Source of the DNA: Alphaproteobacteria bacterium
GTDB taxonomy: Bacteria > Pseudomonadota > Alphaproteobacteria > Rickettsiales > VGDC01
DNA length: 62,482 bases
Assembly (NCBI GenBank): GCA_022450665.1
Contig: JAKUPQ010000005.1
Span: 1-62,482 of the forward strand
Direction of reading: 5' to 3'
Shown: in pieces, positions 27,849 to 36,698 of the stretch
Position numbering within the stretch: the first letter of the stretch is position 1
How the letters are laid out: each line of letters starts with the position of its first letter
Program-made: the position numbers and the translations under genes
Notes under the pieces: generated by a model
Database searches by the model: none
The model's input: the letters and a program-made list of their open reading frames with translations, nothing else
What the model was told of the DNA's origin: nothing

Positions 27849-28527
27849 TATACCGAGTGCATTAGAACTGCAGAATGTCACACGGCATTTTATGCAAGCA
27901 GGCGAAAAGCTGGAAGTATTGCGCGGTGCAAACCTCACCCTCAAGCGCGGTGAAATCGTGGCGCTGGTCGGGCCGAGTGGATCAGGTAAAACTACATTGC
28001 TGCAAATTACCGGACTTCTCGACCAGCCAAGCAGTGGCAATGTGGTAATAGGTGGGCGCGCAGTTGCAAGCGCTAAAGACAATATCCGTACCGAACGCCG
28101 GTTGCAGGATTAGGGATTTATCTATCAATTTCACCATTTGCTGCACGAATTTTCGGCACAGGAAAACGTGATGCTTCCCCTTATGGTGGGCGGAAAAACT
28201 AAAGCCAATGCGAAAAATCGCGCCAATGAATTGCTTGAGTCGCTAGGATTGGGGCATAGGCTCACCCACCGTCCGGCTCAACTTTCGGGAGGGGAGCAGC
28301 AACGTGTGGCTATCGCACGCGCTCTGGCTAATGAGCCTAAAGTAATTTTGGCAGATGAGCCAACAGGAAATCTTGACCCTCACACAGCAGATCAGGTTTT
28401 TGCCATGCTGATGAAAATTGCGCGTGAGAATGGTGTAGCGGCACTGATTGCTACACATAACTATGAGCTTGCAGCGCGGATGGATCGTAGCGTATTGATG
28501 GAAGACGGCGTATTAAAAAATCAATAA
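27841..28527 (+). pseudogene. lolD: LolD ATPase gene interrupted by in-frame TAG
   Basis: ATPase partner of LolC. From the ATG overlapping lolC the frame encodes Walker A GPSGSGKT (residues 44-51) and ends in TAG at 28111-28113 after RRLQD. Without any frame change it continues directly with the conserved Q-loop [10 protein letters not shown], then [15 protein letters not shown] (signature), [13 protein letters not shown] (Walker B) and the ATHNYELA H-loop, to a TAA at 28527. The total of 228 codons is the normal LolD length. The TAG occupies a position where homologues have a hydrophobic residue such as Leu; TTG to TAG is a single change. No strong re-initiation site is seen (next GTG/ATG at 28168/28171 lie after the Q-loop). 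As LolD is usually essential, a sequencing error, readthrough or a second copy elsewhere must be considered. Confidence 0.88.
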
Positions 28528-28533
28528 TCAGTG

Positions 28534-28884
28534 TTAACGGATTTTTTCATCGCTATAGGCGTATTTGATAAGCACACCAACCAAAAACCCAAAAATCATA
28601 TACGCCCAGATATCGGTTTTACTCCACTCAAATTGCAATAGATAATTGAAGTCAACATTCAGCTTATCCAGCACCTTGTCGGCGCTTTTGCCTAAATTTG
28701 TGCCATTAGAAAGGTCCATGAATAATCCGGTAATAATCTTGGCAAGAATAATAGTGCCAATCACACCAACCATACCGGGCACCAGCCACCAATGGATAAA
28801 GGTGTGAATGGTAAAAGGCGTTTCTTCATCATCTTTGCGTTTCAGGCGCATTTCTTCTTCTTTGTTGTGTTGCATATAGTCCAT
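28534..28884 (-). CDS. Hypothetical two-helix inner-membrane protein
   Basis: A 116-residue protein starting at the ATG at 28884 with GGGG upstream; an earlier possible start 20 codons upstream adds a stretch with no conserved look. The N-terminus is charged (EEEMRLKRKDDEE). Two hydrophobic segments, about residues 37-57 (LVPGMVGVIGTIILAKIITG) and 93-110 (IWAYMIFGFLVGVLIKYAY), flank a loop of about 35 residues. I recognise no family. It is a lone gene converging on lolD and divergent from dnaE. Confidence 0.6.
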   Translation of the reverse strand: MDYMQHNKEEEMRLKRKDDEETPFTIHTFIHWWLVPGMVGVIGTIILAKIITGLFMDLSNGTNLGKSADKVLDKLNVDFNYLLQFEWSKTDIWAYMIFGFLVGVLIKYAYSDEKIR

Positions 28885-28964
28885 GTGAACGCCCCATCGA
28901 GGATTATGTTGTAAGTGGCAAATTAGCAGTGGGATTCTGCCCATAATTTGCTACTGTGTGGTTC

Positions 28965-28979
28965 TTATACTGCGTATAA
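28965..28979. promoter_or_regulatory. Palindrome in the dnaE upstream region
   Basis: TTATAC (28965-28970) and GTATAA (28974-28979) form a perfect inverted repeat separated by TGC, 19 bases before the dnaE ATG. Both arms also resemble -10 boxes on opposite strands (TATACT, TATAAA), so it may be a divergent promoter core or an operator. This is weak evidence. Confidence 0.3.
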
Positions 28980-28998
28980 AATAATTTGGAAATAGTTT

Positions 28999-31900
28999 AT
29001 GAGTGACAGCCCGCAAAAAACATATGCGATTACACCGCGTTATGTGCATTTGCGCGTACATTCAGCCTATTCGCTATCCGAAGGCGCGATTCCGGTAAAA
29101 GAGGCGATTGCGCTGAGCAAGAAATTTTCCATGCCGGCTGTCGCTCTTACTGACACAAATAATCTTTTTGGCTCGCTTGAGTTTTCGCAGGCAGCGTCGT
29201 CCGCCGGTGTGCAGCCAATTATTGGCTGCCAATTATCGTTTAAACCGATTTGCGATAGCTCGCAAGTAGGAAAAAATGCGAGTGCAAAAACTCCATGCGA
29301 ACAATTATCGCTCTATGCTAAAAATGAAACCGGATATTACAATTTACTCAAATTGGTGAGCAAGGCCTACCTTAATCCGCCAGAAGACGCAATGGGCATG
29401 GCAATGCTTGCTTACGAAGATTTAGATGCCCATAAAGAAGGCATTATTGTGCTTACCGGAAGCATACACGGGGCAGTAGGACGATTCTTGCTGGCAAAGA
29501 AAGAAGCGCAAGCCGAGAATTTTTTGCTCAGACTTTCCAACATGTTCAAAGACAGCCTTTATGTTGAACTTCAAAGACACAACTTGCCAGAAGAGCAGCG
29601 CACTGAGCCAGATTTTATCGCATTGGCGCAAAAGCATAACTTACCTGTGGTTGCCACGAATGATGCGTATTTTACAACCCGCGATAAAGCAGAGGCGCAT
29701 GACGCGTTGCTATGCGTAGCGGGAGGTACATATGTAGCAGAAGAAAATCGCCGTCGGTTGAACGGGGAGTTTTATTTCAAATCGCAAGACGAGATGGCGC
29801 AGCTTTTTGCGGATATTCCGGAAGCATTGGCTAATACGGTGCATATTGCGCAGCGCTGTGCAGTCTTATCGCCCAAACGCGCTCCCATTTTGCCAAGTTT
29901 TGTGACTGACGAACAAAAATCTCAGGGGTATGATGAGGCTGCGGTGCTACGCGAACAATCACGCGAGGGGTTGGAATACCGGCTAAAAGCTCATGTGTAT
30001 ACCGAAGATATGAATGACACGCGGCGTGAGGAAATTGCCAAACCGTATTGGGAGCGTTTGGAATTTGAATTGGATATAATTATCCAGATGGGCTTTCCTG
30101 GGTATTTTCTGATTGTATCTGACTTTATTAAATGGTCGAAAGAGCATGATATTCCGGTAGGGCCGGGCCGTGGGTCGGGTGCAGGGTCGATTGTCGCATG
30201 GTCGCTGCTTATTACCGACCTTGATCCACTGCGCTACGGATTGTTGTTTGAGCGGTTTTTAAACCCCGAGCGAGTGTCAATGCCGGATTTTGATGTGGAT
30301 TTTTGCCAAGACCGGCGTGATGAGGTGATCCGCTATGTGCAGAATAAATATGGCTATGACCAAGTAGCGCAAATTATTACTTTTGGTAAATTGCAAGCGC
30401 GGGCAGTGTTGCGCGATGTGGGGCGTGTGCTGCAAATGCCCTATGGGCAGGTTGATCGCATTTCGAAGATGGTGCCAAACAATCCCGCTCAGCCATGCAC
30501 ATTGCAACAAGCCATAGATATAGAACCGATGTTACGTCAGGCGCGGCGCGATGATGAAGCGGTAGAAAAACTATTGCATATTGCTTTGCAGCTAGAAGGG
30601 TTATATCGCCATGCCTCCACCCATGCGGCGGGGGTAGTAATTGGCGATCGTAAGCTGGATGAGCTGGTGCCTATGTACCGTGATGCAAAATCGGACATGC
30701 CCGTAGTGCAGTATTCGATGAAATACGCAGAATCTGCCGGACTGGTAAAGTTCGACTTTTTGGGTTTGAAAACGCTGTCAGTTCTCAAAAACGCAACAGA
30801 TTTTATTAAGCTAAGCTGCGGCGATGATATTGACTTGCTAACAATTCCAGAGGGAGATCCCGCCAGTTATGAAATGCTGTCGCGGGGTGAAACCGTGGGT
30901 GTTTTTCAGTTTGAGTCAGTGGGTATGCGCGATTCATTATATAAACTCAAACCCGATTGTCTGGAAGATTTGATTGCGATGGTATCGCTTTATCGTCCGG
31001 GGCCGATGGATAACATTCCTTCGTATATTGCACGAAAACACGGCAAAGAAGAACCCGACTATATGCACCCTATGTTGGAAGAGGTGCTAAAGGAAACCCA
31101 CGGCGTAATCATTTATCAGGAACAAGTGCAAAAAATTGCGCAGGTTATGGGCGGGTATACCCTTGGTGGCGCAGATTTGCTTCGCCGCGCAATGGGTAAA
31201 AAAATTAAAGAAGAGATGGATGCACAGCGCGTTACCTTTACCGAAGGCGCGGTGAAAAACAAGGTAAGCGAAAAGCAGGCCAGCCAGATTTTTGACCATG
31301 TAGCTAAGTTCGCAGGATACGGATTCAATAAATCCCACGCCGCTGCATACGCATTGGTTGCCTATCAAACGGCGTATCTCAAGGCAAATTATCCGGTTGA
31401 GTTTTTAGCAGCCTCGATGAATTACGATTTGAACAACACCGATAAACTCGCGATATTCAGGCAGGAGGTTAAGCGGCTTGGCATAGAAATGTTGCCACCG
31501 GATGTGAATATGTCACAGCCGCTCTTTAGTGTAGAAGTGCTTACTGATGCGAAAGGTAAGCCGGTTTTAAACGAGAAAGGCGAGCAGAAGCGCGCTATAC
31601 GCTATGGCTTGGCAGCGCTTAAAAATGTTGGTGAATCGGCAATGGCGGCGCTAGTGGCTGAACGTACAGCCAGCGGTAAATTCAAAGATGTTTTCGGGCT
31701 GGTAGGTCGAGTTGATAGCCGTATGATAAACCGCCGCGCCCTTGAAAATTTGATTAAAGCAGGGGCGCTGGACAGCCTGAATCCCAACCGGCAGCAATTG
31801 TTAGAATCAGTAGATACATTGCTGTCGTATTCAGCCACCCTAGCGCGGGAACGCGAAAGCAATCAGGTGAGTTTGTTTGGCGACGCGGTGCATGATATGC

Positions 31901-32574
31901 CAAAACCCGCCCTACGAGAGCTAAAAGACTGGCCGCCATTGGAGCGTCTGCATCATGAGTTTTCTGCTGTTGGGTTTTATTTGTCTTCGCACCCCCTCGA
32001 AGGTTATGCGCGCAATTTAAAACGCATGGGTATTGTTTCGTCATCTAACTTTAGTAGCCGTTTAACTGCAAGTTATAGCATGGTCAAACTAGCGGGCATT
32101 GTTACTGGGGTTAAAACCCGGGTTTCTGATAAAGGAAAGTTTGCATTTGTACAGCTTTCCGATGTGGATGGTATTTTTGAAGTATCGATTTTTGATGAAA
32201 CAATGCTGTCTTCTAACCAGAATCTTTTGGAAAATGGCCAATTGCTGTTAGTGCAAGCAGAAGGAAAAATGGACGAAGGCGGCTTAAGGCTTATTGTTCA
32301 GGGATTATCTGCGCTCGATGAAGCGGTGCTTCGCGCCCAGCGTGGAGAGGTGCATATTTACGTTGACGGCGATGACGAGGCCGATCAGCTGAAAACAATT
32401 ATAGATTCATCGCTTTCGACGAGTAAACAAAGTGGCGTGCAAATAAAATTTTATGTAGACTGGGGGCGAAATGAGCGTGTGATCGTCGCACTCGATAAAA
32501 ATTATCATATTTCGCCAACAACAATAGCAAATTTAGAAGCGCTCGATGGAATAGCGCAAGTGGTAGAGGTTTAG
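28999..32574 (+). CDS. dnaE: DNA polymerase III alpha subunit
   Basis: Replicative polymerase catalytic subunit. The 1191-residue protein starts with the PHP domain (HLRVHSAYSLSEGAIPVKEA, residues about 16-35). The palm has GPGRGSGAGSIVAW and the catalytic acids Asp430, Asp432 and Asp434 in MPDFDVDFCQ. Later come YQEQVQKIAQVMGGYTLGGADLLRRAMGKK, the tandem HhH region GYGFNKSHAAAYALVAYQTA and an OB domain near 1030-1080 (VKLAGIVTGVKTRVS). This is the DnaE1 type with full length. It ends with TAG, which shows TAG serves as a normal stop in this genome. It is immediately followed by a small exported protein. Confidence 0.97.
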   Translation: MSDSPQKTYAITPRYVHLRVHSAYSLSEGAIPVKEAIALSKKFSMPAVALTDTNNLFGSLEFSQAASSAGVQPIIGCQLSFKPICDSSQVGKNASAKTPCEQLSLYAKNETGYYNLLKLVSKAYLNPPEDAMGMAMLAYEDLDAHKEGIIVLTGSIHGAVGRFLLAKKEAQAENFLLRLSNMFKDSLYVELQRHNLPEEQRTEPDFIALAQKHNLPVVATNDAYFTTRDKAEAHDALLCVAGGTYVAEENRRRLNGEFYFKSQDEMAQLFADIPEALANTVHIAQRCAVLSPKRAPILPSFVTDEQKSQGYDEAAVLREQSREGLEYRLKAHVYTEDMNDTRREEIAKPYWERLEFELDIIIQMGFPGYFLIVSDFIKWSKEHDIPVGPGRGSGAGSIVAWSLLITDLDPLRYGLLFERFLNPERVSMPDFDVDFCQDRRDEVIRYVQNKYGYDQVAQIITFGKLQARAVLRDVGRVLQMPYGQVDRISKMVPNNPAQPCTLQQAIDIEPMLRQARRDDEAVEKLLHIALQLEGLYRHASTHAAGVVIGDRKLDELVPMYRDAKSDMPVVQYSMKYAESAGLVKFDFLGLKTLSVLKNATDFIKLSCGDDIDLLTIPEGDPASYEMLSRGETVGVFQFESVGMRDSLYKLKPDCLEDLIAMVSLYRPGPMDNIPSYIARKHGKEEPDYMHPMLEEVLKETHGVIIYQEQVQKIAQVMGGYTLGGADLLRRAMGKKIKEEMDAQRVTFTEGAVKNKVSEKQASQIFDHVAKFAGYGFNKSHAAAYALVAYQTAYLKANYPVEFLAASMNYDLNNTDKLAIFRQEVKRLGIEMLPPDVNMSQPLFSVEVLTDAKGKPVLNEKGEQKRAIRYGLAALKNVGESAMAALVAERTASGKFKDVFGLVGRVDSRMINRRALENLIKAGALDSLNPNRQQLLESVDTLLSYSATLARERESNQVSLFGDAVHDMPKPALRELKDWPPLERLHHEFSAVGFYLSSHPLEGYARNLKRMGIVSSSNFSSRLTASYSMVKLAGIVTGVKTRVSDKGKFAFVQLSDVDGIFEVSIFDETMLSSNQNLLENGQLLLVQAEGKMDEGGLRLIVQGLSALDEAVLRAQRGEVHIYVDGDDEADQLKTIIDSSLSTSKQSGVQIKFYVDWGRNERVIVALDKNYHISPTTIANLEALDGIAQVVEV

Positions 32575-32579
32575 AAATT

Positions 32580-33206
32580 ATGCAAACAAAATCAGCAATT
32601 ATTGGATTAGCGGGACTCGCTGTGATCACCGGTTTTTACATGGTCAGCACACAAAATGCGCTGTCGTTTAGCAAGCAGCCGCTTACATCTCCGGATTCGG
32701 ATCTATCAGAAATGGAAAAGCCGCCAGAAGCACCTGCCATGACAATGGTAAATATTCCAGAAAATTGCCCCAGTATGGCTAATAGTGTACCGTTGGTATT
32801 CAATGATGAACATACCGATAAAACCCGCGAAGTTATCCGCGCCTACGAAATGCAATATAGAGACGGAGAGTTTATCGAAGAAGGTAAGACCCGTTATATA
32901 CAATATATTGACGTGAATAACGATGGTAATCAGGATTTCATGACGTTATACAATGGTTTGAACTGGTGTGGATCTATTGGCTGCGTGGTAGAGGTATTCA
33001 CGCAGGACGCAAATGGTGAATACACAGCTAGTCAGGCCTTTTATACTACGAAAGAGTCATCATCCTACGCATTGCAGGCTACTCATAATGGATATATGCA
33101 AATGATAACTCCGGTGCAAAACGCATTGCTACCTAAACAGCAACATTTATGGAAATGGACAGGGGAGCGCTACGAGGCCAATGAATATTGTCTGAATGGC
33201 AGCTAA
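32580..33206 (+). CDS. Hypothetical exported protein
   Basis: A 208-residue protein whose residues 6-24 (AIIGLAGLAVITGFYMVST) form an N-terminal hydrophobic segment, either uncleaved anchor or signal. A Pro/Glu linker (about 35-58) follows. The remainder includes YIDVNNDGNQDFMTLYNG, a calcium-binding-like Asp-x-Asn-x-Asp-Gly loop as seen in FG-GAP or dockerin-type repeats, and four cysteines (CPS, WCGS, GCVV, YCLN). I recognise no named family. The gene starts five bases after dnaE and may be co-transcribed; it converges on pabB with a seven-base gap. Confidence 0.6.
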   Translation: MQTKSAIIGLAGLAVITGFYMVSTQNALSFSKQPLTSPDSDLSEMEKPPEAPAMTMVNIPENCPSMANSVPLVFNDEHTDKTREVIRAYEMQYRDGEFIEEGKTRYIQYIDVNNDGNQDFMTLYNGLNWCGSIGCVVEVFTQDANGEYTASQAFYTTKESSSYALQATHNGYMQMITPVQNALLPKQQHLWKWTGERYEANEYCLNGS

Positions 33207-33213
33207 TCGCCAC

Positions 33214-34509
33214 TTACATGTTGCGCAGCCTATCTAATGATATGCACATAGCGCTGGCAATTCCACGCGCTTTAGTGAGTGTTTCTTCCCATTCGCCAAG
33301 GGGGGTGGAATCATGCACTATTGCGCCGCCCACTTGAAATTCAAATTGTGTGCCTTGCAAAATAATGGTGCGTATGACTACCGATAAATCTGCAGCACCA
33401 TCGCCACCAAACCAGCCAATGGCACCGCTATACACGCCACGCGCACGAGGCTCTATAGATGAGCATAATTCCATGGCCTGAATTTTTGGTGCGCCTGTCA
33501 TTGAACCGGGGGGAAAGCATTTTGCCACCAACTGTAATGGTGTGACATCGCCACGGCGCTGCCCGCTAATAGTAGACGACATATGATGCACCGTGGCATA
33601 GCTGCTGATTTCAAATAACGCCTCGGTCTTAACGCTGCCAATTTTGCAGCCACGGGCAATGTCATTGCGCATTAGGTCAACAATCATTAAATTTTCGGCG
33701 CGGTCTTTTTCGCTTTTGGCAAGCTGGCTGCATAAGCGCCTATCTGTTGCTGCATCTGCCGATCGCGGTGCAGAGCCTTTTATGGGGCGTACTTCTACAT
33801 GGCCTTCTTCTGTAAGCTGTAAAAAACGCTCTGGGCTAGAAGATACAATAGCAGTGTCGCCCTGCACCAATAATGCGCTATAGGGTGCAGGCGAAAGCTC
33901 AGCCAAGCGAGTAAATAGCGCGGCGGCACAAGGCTTAGTGGAAAATTCGCCAAAAAATTTGCGGGTAAGATTTGCCTGATACAAGCTTCCTTCTACAATA
34001 GCCTGCTGTATTGCCTCGACATATTGCAGATATTGCGCTTTATGCATATCCGAATGAAGCGTTGCAATAGCAGGTGGTTGTTGATGAAATGGCGATTTAG
34101 CAGGAGCGGGAGCTAGCGGCGCATCTGCATCCATACGATGCATAGTAAGAGTGGCAGCCTCATGATCAAACACTAATATGGTGGCGTAGCGACGCATACA
34201 TAACGATGGCATTGGTATATAGCTCGGCGCATCGCGGGTTAGATTCTCCACGCTGTTTTTAAGGCCATAGCCTAAATAGCCCAGCCAAAAATTAGCATAA
34301 CGCGGTAAATTCTGTGTGAGCTCCTGCTCCAAAGAATCAAAATCTTCAGATTCTATAGTGGTTTGAGGATATAACGCCAACAGCGAGTAGCGCCCGCTAT
34401 AAGTAGTTTTTAAACCGGAGTATAATAGCGCATAATCTAGCTTCTTCTCGGTCAGGGCAGGAAGGTAGTTGAGTGGTTCACACCATTCAAGCGCGGTGGG
34501 CGGCAGCAT
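33214..34509 (-). CDS. pabB: Aminodeoxychorismate synthase component I
   Basis: Converts chorismate plus ammonia to 4-amino-4-deoxychorismate for p-aminobenzoate and folate. The 431-residue protein has the chorismate-binding domain with RPIKGSAPRSADAATDR (the Lys found in PabB rather than the Ala of anthranilate synthases), MIVDLMRNDIARGCKIGSV, and PPGSMTGAPKIQAMELCS. The first 100 residues are the weakly conserved N-terminal domain. The amidotransferase PabA is not encoded nearby. Its start overlaps pabC by 23 bases. The usual neighbour pairing PabB-PabC supports the assignment, as does the fol gene block next to it. Confidence 0.93.
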   Translation of the reverse strand: MLPPTALEWCEPLNYLPALTEKKLDYALLYSGLKTTYSGRYSLLALYPQTTIESEDFDSLEQELTQNLPRYANFWLGYLGYGLKNSVENLTRDAPSYIPMPSLCMRRYATILVFDHEAATLTMHRMDADAPLAPAPAKSPFHQQPPAIATLHSDMHKAQYLQYVEAIQQAIVEGSLYQANLTRKFFGEFSTKPCAAALFTRLAELSPAPYSALLVQGDTAIVSSSPERFLQLTEEGHVEVRPIKGSAPRSADAATDRRLCSQLAKSEKDRAENLMIVDLMRNDIARGCKIGSVKTEALFEISSYATVHHMSSTISGQRRGDVTPLQLVAKCFPPGSMTGAPKIQAMELCSSIEPRARGVYSGAIGWFGGDGAADLSVVIRTIILQGTQFEFQVGGAIVHDSTPLGEWEETLTKARGIASAMCISLDRLRNM

Positions 34510-35338
34510 AAGCTTCTATATCCTTGTGTAATACAGAACGTAATGCGCTTGCCAAGGCCACGCTATCAGGAAATTGCCAGTTATTTGGCCGCAGCTCGGT
34601 AATGGGCATTGCCTGCCAAGTACTATTGGTGGCAACCATGGCATCGGCATTTTTCAAATGTGCGAGTGGAAAGCTTCCTTGCTCTATTTTGTAGGGTGAA
34701 AGCCGCAATATTGTACTGCGCGTAGTGCCGTCCAAAACTCCGCAATCAAGGGCTGGAGTAAAAAGCGTATCGCCTTTTTGCCAAAACACATTAGCAGAGC
34801 CGGCTTCGCATATATTGCCATGTGCGTTGAGTAGCAAACTATCAAGGCAGCCGTGTTTTGCCGCTTGAATACGCGCAAGTGTAGAATTTACCCCTTGCGC
34901 AATTTTATATTGAACAGGCAAAGCTTGGAGAGAGGGCTTTTCTATTTCACCAAGCCATAGCGTAGCTGGATCAATCGGAGGAGTGATCCGGCGCGTAGCT
35001 TCGATAACTAAGGTGCTATCGGCGGGGCCAGTGGGTAAATAGCCTATGCTGCCTACCCCACGACTGATGGCAATACGCAATGTGGCATCCACCAATCCAT
35101 TTTTAGAAATCAGCTGTAATGCAGGCTGACGCAAATCTGATATTCTAAATGGAATTTCAAGTGCTTGAAGGCCGCATTTGAGGCGGCGCATATGCAAATC
35201 CCACTGGTACGGGAGGCCTTTGTATACGGCCACGGTTTCGAATACGCCGTCGCCAAAGCGAAAGCCCCGATCCTGTACAGAAACCTGAGCCTTTTTCAAC
35301 GGGGTAAACCGACCATTTACATAGCAATATTGTGTCAT
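34487..35338 (-). CDS. pabC: Aminodeoxychorismate lyase (class IV aminotransferase fold)
   Basis: Releases pyruvate from aminodeoxychorismate to give p-aminobenzoate. The 283-residue PLP enzyme has VQDRGFRFGDGVFET near the start, Lys145 (in VQYKIAQG) at the position of the PLP lysine of D-amino acid aminotransferase and lyases, EAGSANVFW as the cofactor-binding loop, and the LDGTTRSTIL element. The same fold includes D-alanine and branched-chain aminotransferases; the direct overlap with pabB and the nearby folate genes favour PabC. It is divergent from the hypothetical gene at 35483 over about 144 bases holding promoters for both. Confidence 0.85.
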   Translation of the reverse strand: MTQYCYVNGRFTPLKKAQVSVQDRGFRFGDGVFETVAVYKGLPYQWDLHMRRLKCGLQALEIPFRISDLRQPALQLISKNGLVDATLRIAISRGVGSIGYLPTGPADSTLVIEATRRITPPIDPATLWLGEIEKPSLQALPVQYKIAQGVNSTLARIQAAKHGCLDSLLLNAHGNICEAGSANVFWQKGDTLFTPALDCGVLDGTTRSTILRLSPYKIEQGSFPLAHLKNADAMVATNSTWQAMPITELRPNNWQFPDSVALASALRSVLHKDIEAYAAAHRA

Positions 35339-35482
35339 GCTATGGTTGTAGCTGTAAAACTATAGAACGCCAATGAAAATTCACATCCGAAAACTTGCTC
35401 ATGTGAAATCTAAATAAAGTTTAATGTATTTTTTACATGCGCTGTGCTATTATTATTGTGCTTGTAATAAATTGGAGTTCGG

Positions 35483-36214
35483 ATGTCTGGTAATACTGAT
35501 ACACAAATAGCCCCTGAAACCGGTAGAAATCAGTCGGTTGAAGCCATGAGCAGAGCTGCAAGAGATGCTGCGGCGAATGCCATGCGCGGAATGTTTCGCG
35601 ATCATAATATGAAAAATGTTGGCATTGGTGCTGGCATGGTGGGGCACGATCAGCATCTGGCAGGCACTAAAAATACCAAGCTCAATACAATGCGCGATGA
35701 AGCGCGTAATGATGCGGTAGGAGTTCATGCTGAAGGCAGTGCAGCTGCACGTCTCGCTGAGATCGAGGCTTCGAAAAGTATCGACCCTAAATATGTTAAT
35801 CCGACTATGCATGATGATGCATTTGCGAAGCAGCCTGATAAACAACCAGAATTAAGCGGTAACGCTCAGAATAGTTCGCGTGGCCAAGAACGTGCTGCAA
35901 ATGAAGAAGCCGATAAAGCGCCACGTCCACGCGATATCACCGAAGCTACTGCCCGTAGTGCAAATGAAGGCTATTTAGGGAAGTTAGGTCGGCAAGACAA
36001 AGAGTCTTTATCTAAACCTAAAGAGCAAGCCACCAACAAGGACATTGGTTTTAAGCCTTCTGCATCTTTACGCGAGGCCGCAAGTCAGGTGCGCGTAGAT
36101 GTTGCCGCGCTAAGGAATGCTGGCGTTGCTATGGGTGGCAAAGACGGCGGCAGATCAACTCCCGCTGCCACAGTGCCTGCACAAGGTCGCCAACAAAGTG
36201 CAATATCAATTTAA
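35483..36214 (+). CDS. Hypothetical hydrophilic, probably disordered protein
   Basis: A 243-residue protein without a signal peptide or membrane segment, rich in Ala, Asn, Asp, Lys, Gln and Arg. The region from about residue 25 to 65 contains helical Ala/Arg/Met-rich sequence (SRAARDAAANAMRGMF) and the rest has low complexity with many short charged runs. I recognise no family. TGGAGT before the ATG is a plausible ribosome-binding site. It is located between pabC (divergent) and folB, with no sign of functional linkage to folate. Similar small hydrophilic genes occur at 39454, 40113, 42828 and 43239. Confidence 0.6.
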   Translation: MSGNTDTQIAPETGRNQSVEAMSRAARDAAANAMRGMFRDHNMKNVGIGAGMVGHDQHLAGTKNTKLNTMRDEARNDAVGVHAEGSAAARLAEIEASKSIDPKYVNPTMHDDAFAKQPDKQPELSGNAQNSSRGQERAANEEADKAPRPRDITEATARSANEGYLGKLGRQDKESLSKPKEQATNKDIGFKPSASLREAASQVRVDVAALRNAGVAMGGKDGGRSTPAATVPAQGRQQSAISI

Positions 36215-36292
36215 TCCGCACAGCTTACTTGCTTTTTTATGTAAAACAGGCAATTCTTTCGCGATAATTAATTTATTCGCGAAAATTTCTTC

Positions 36293-36697
36293 ATGCCACA
36301 TCAACGCCTTACCCAACCTTATCCGTTCTGTTTGAATATCGACCAGTTGTCGCTGCCGGTACATTTAGGTGTAACCGAGGCAGAGCAAGAACATGCACAA
36401 ACTGTGTATATGGATATGCGGCTATATTACCCCACCGTTCCTGATGCGAATAGTAACGATGGCCAAGAGTATCTCTGTTATGACGCGCTGTGTCAGCAAA
36501 TGCTGGATGCAGCCCAATCTAAGCCAATAGCACTCATAGAGTTTCTGCTAGGGGAGTTATACAGAGCCGCCCGCGCAATCATTCCAAACGAAATAAAGAT
36601 TTACATTAAAATCAGCAAGCCTCTGCCAGAATCTTTGATGGGCTATGCTGTGCAGAGCGCCGCTGTGGAATACACCGATTTGCTGGAAGGATTATAA
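36293..36697 (+). CDS. folB: Dihydroneopterin aldolase
   Basis: Cleaves dihydroneopterin to hydroxymethyl-dihydropterin and glycolaldehyde. The 134-residue protein shows LSLPVHLGVTEAEQEHAQTVYMD (split here as the early strand with conserved Gly-x-x-x-x-Glu), the central IALIEFLLGELYRAA helix and the terminal Lys region IKIYIKISKPLPES. It is first of four adjacent folate genes. The ATG at 36293 lacks a strong ribosome-binding site. TAA at 36695-36697 leaves a single base before the folK GTG. Confidence 0.88.
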   Translation: MPHQRLTQPYPFCLNIDQLSLPVHLGVTEAEQEHAQTVYMDMRLYYPTVPDANSNDGQEYLCYDALCQQMLDAAQSKPIALIEFLLGELYRAARAIIPNEIKIYIKISKPLPESLMGYAVQSAAVEYTDLLEGL

Positions 36698-36698
36698 T

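Noticed and set aside
28515-28547. AAAAAATC/GATTTTTT pairing between lolD and the converging hypothetical gene
   Set aside because: Stem nearly all A-T with a 17-base loop; not convincing as a rho-independent terminator.
36645-36698. Upstream ATG start for folK at 36645
   Set aside because: It lies within folB and adds residues with no family similarity; GTG at 36699 has a ribosome-binding site and begins the conserved sequence.
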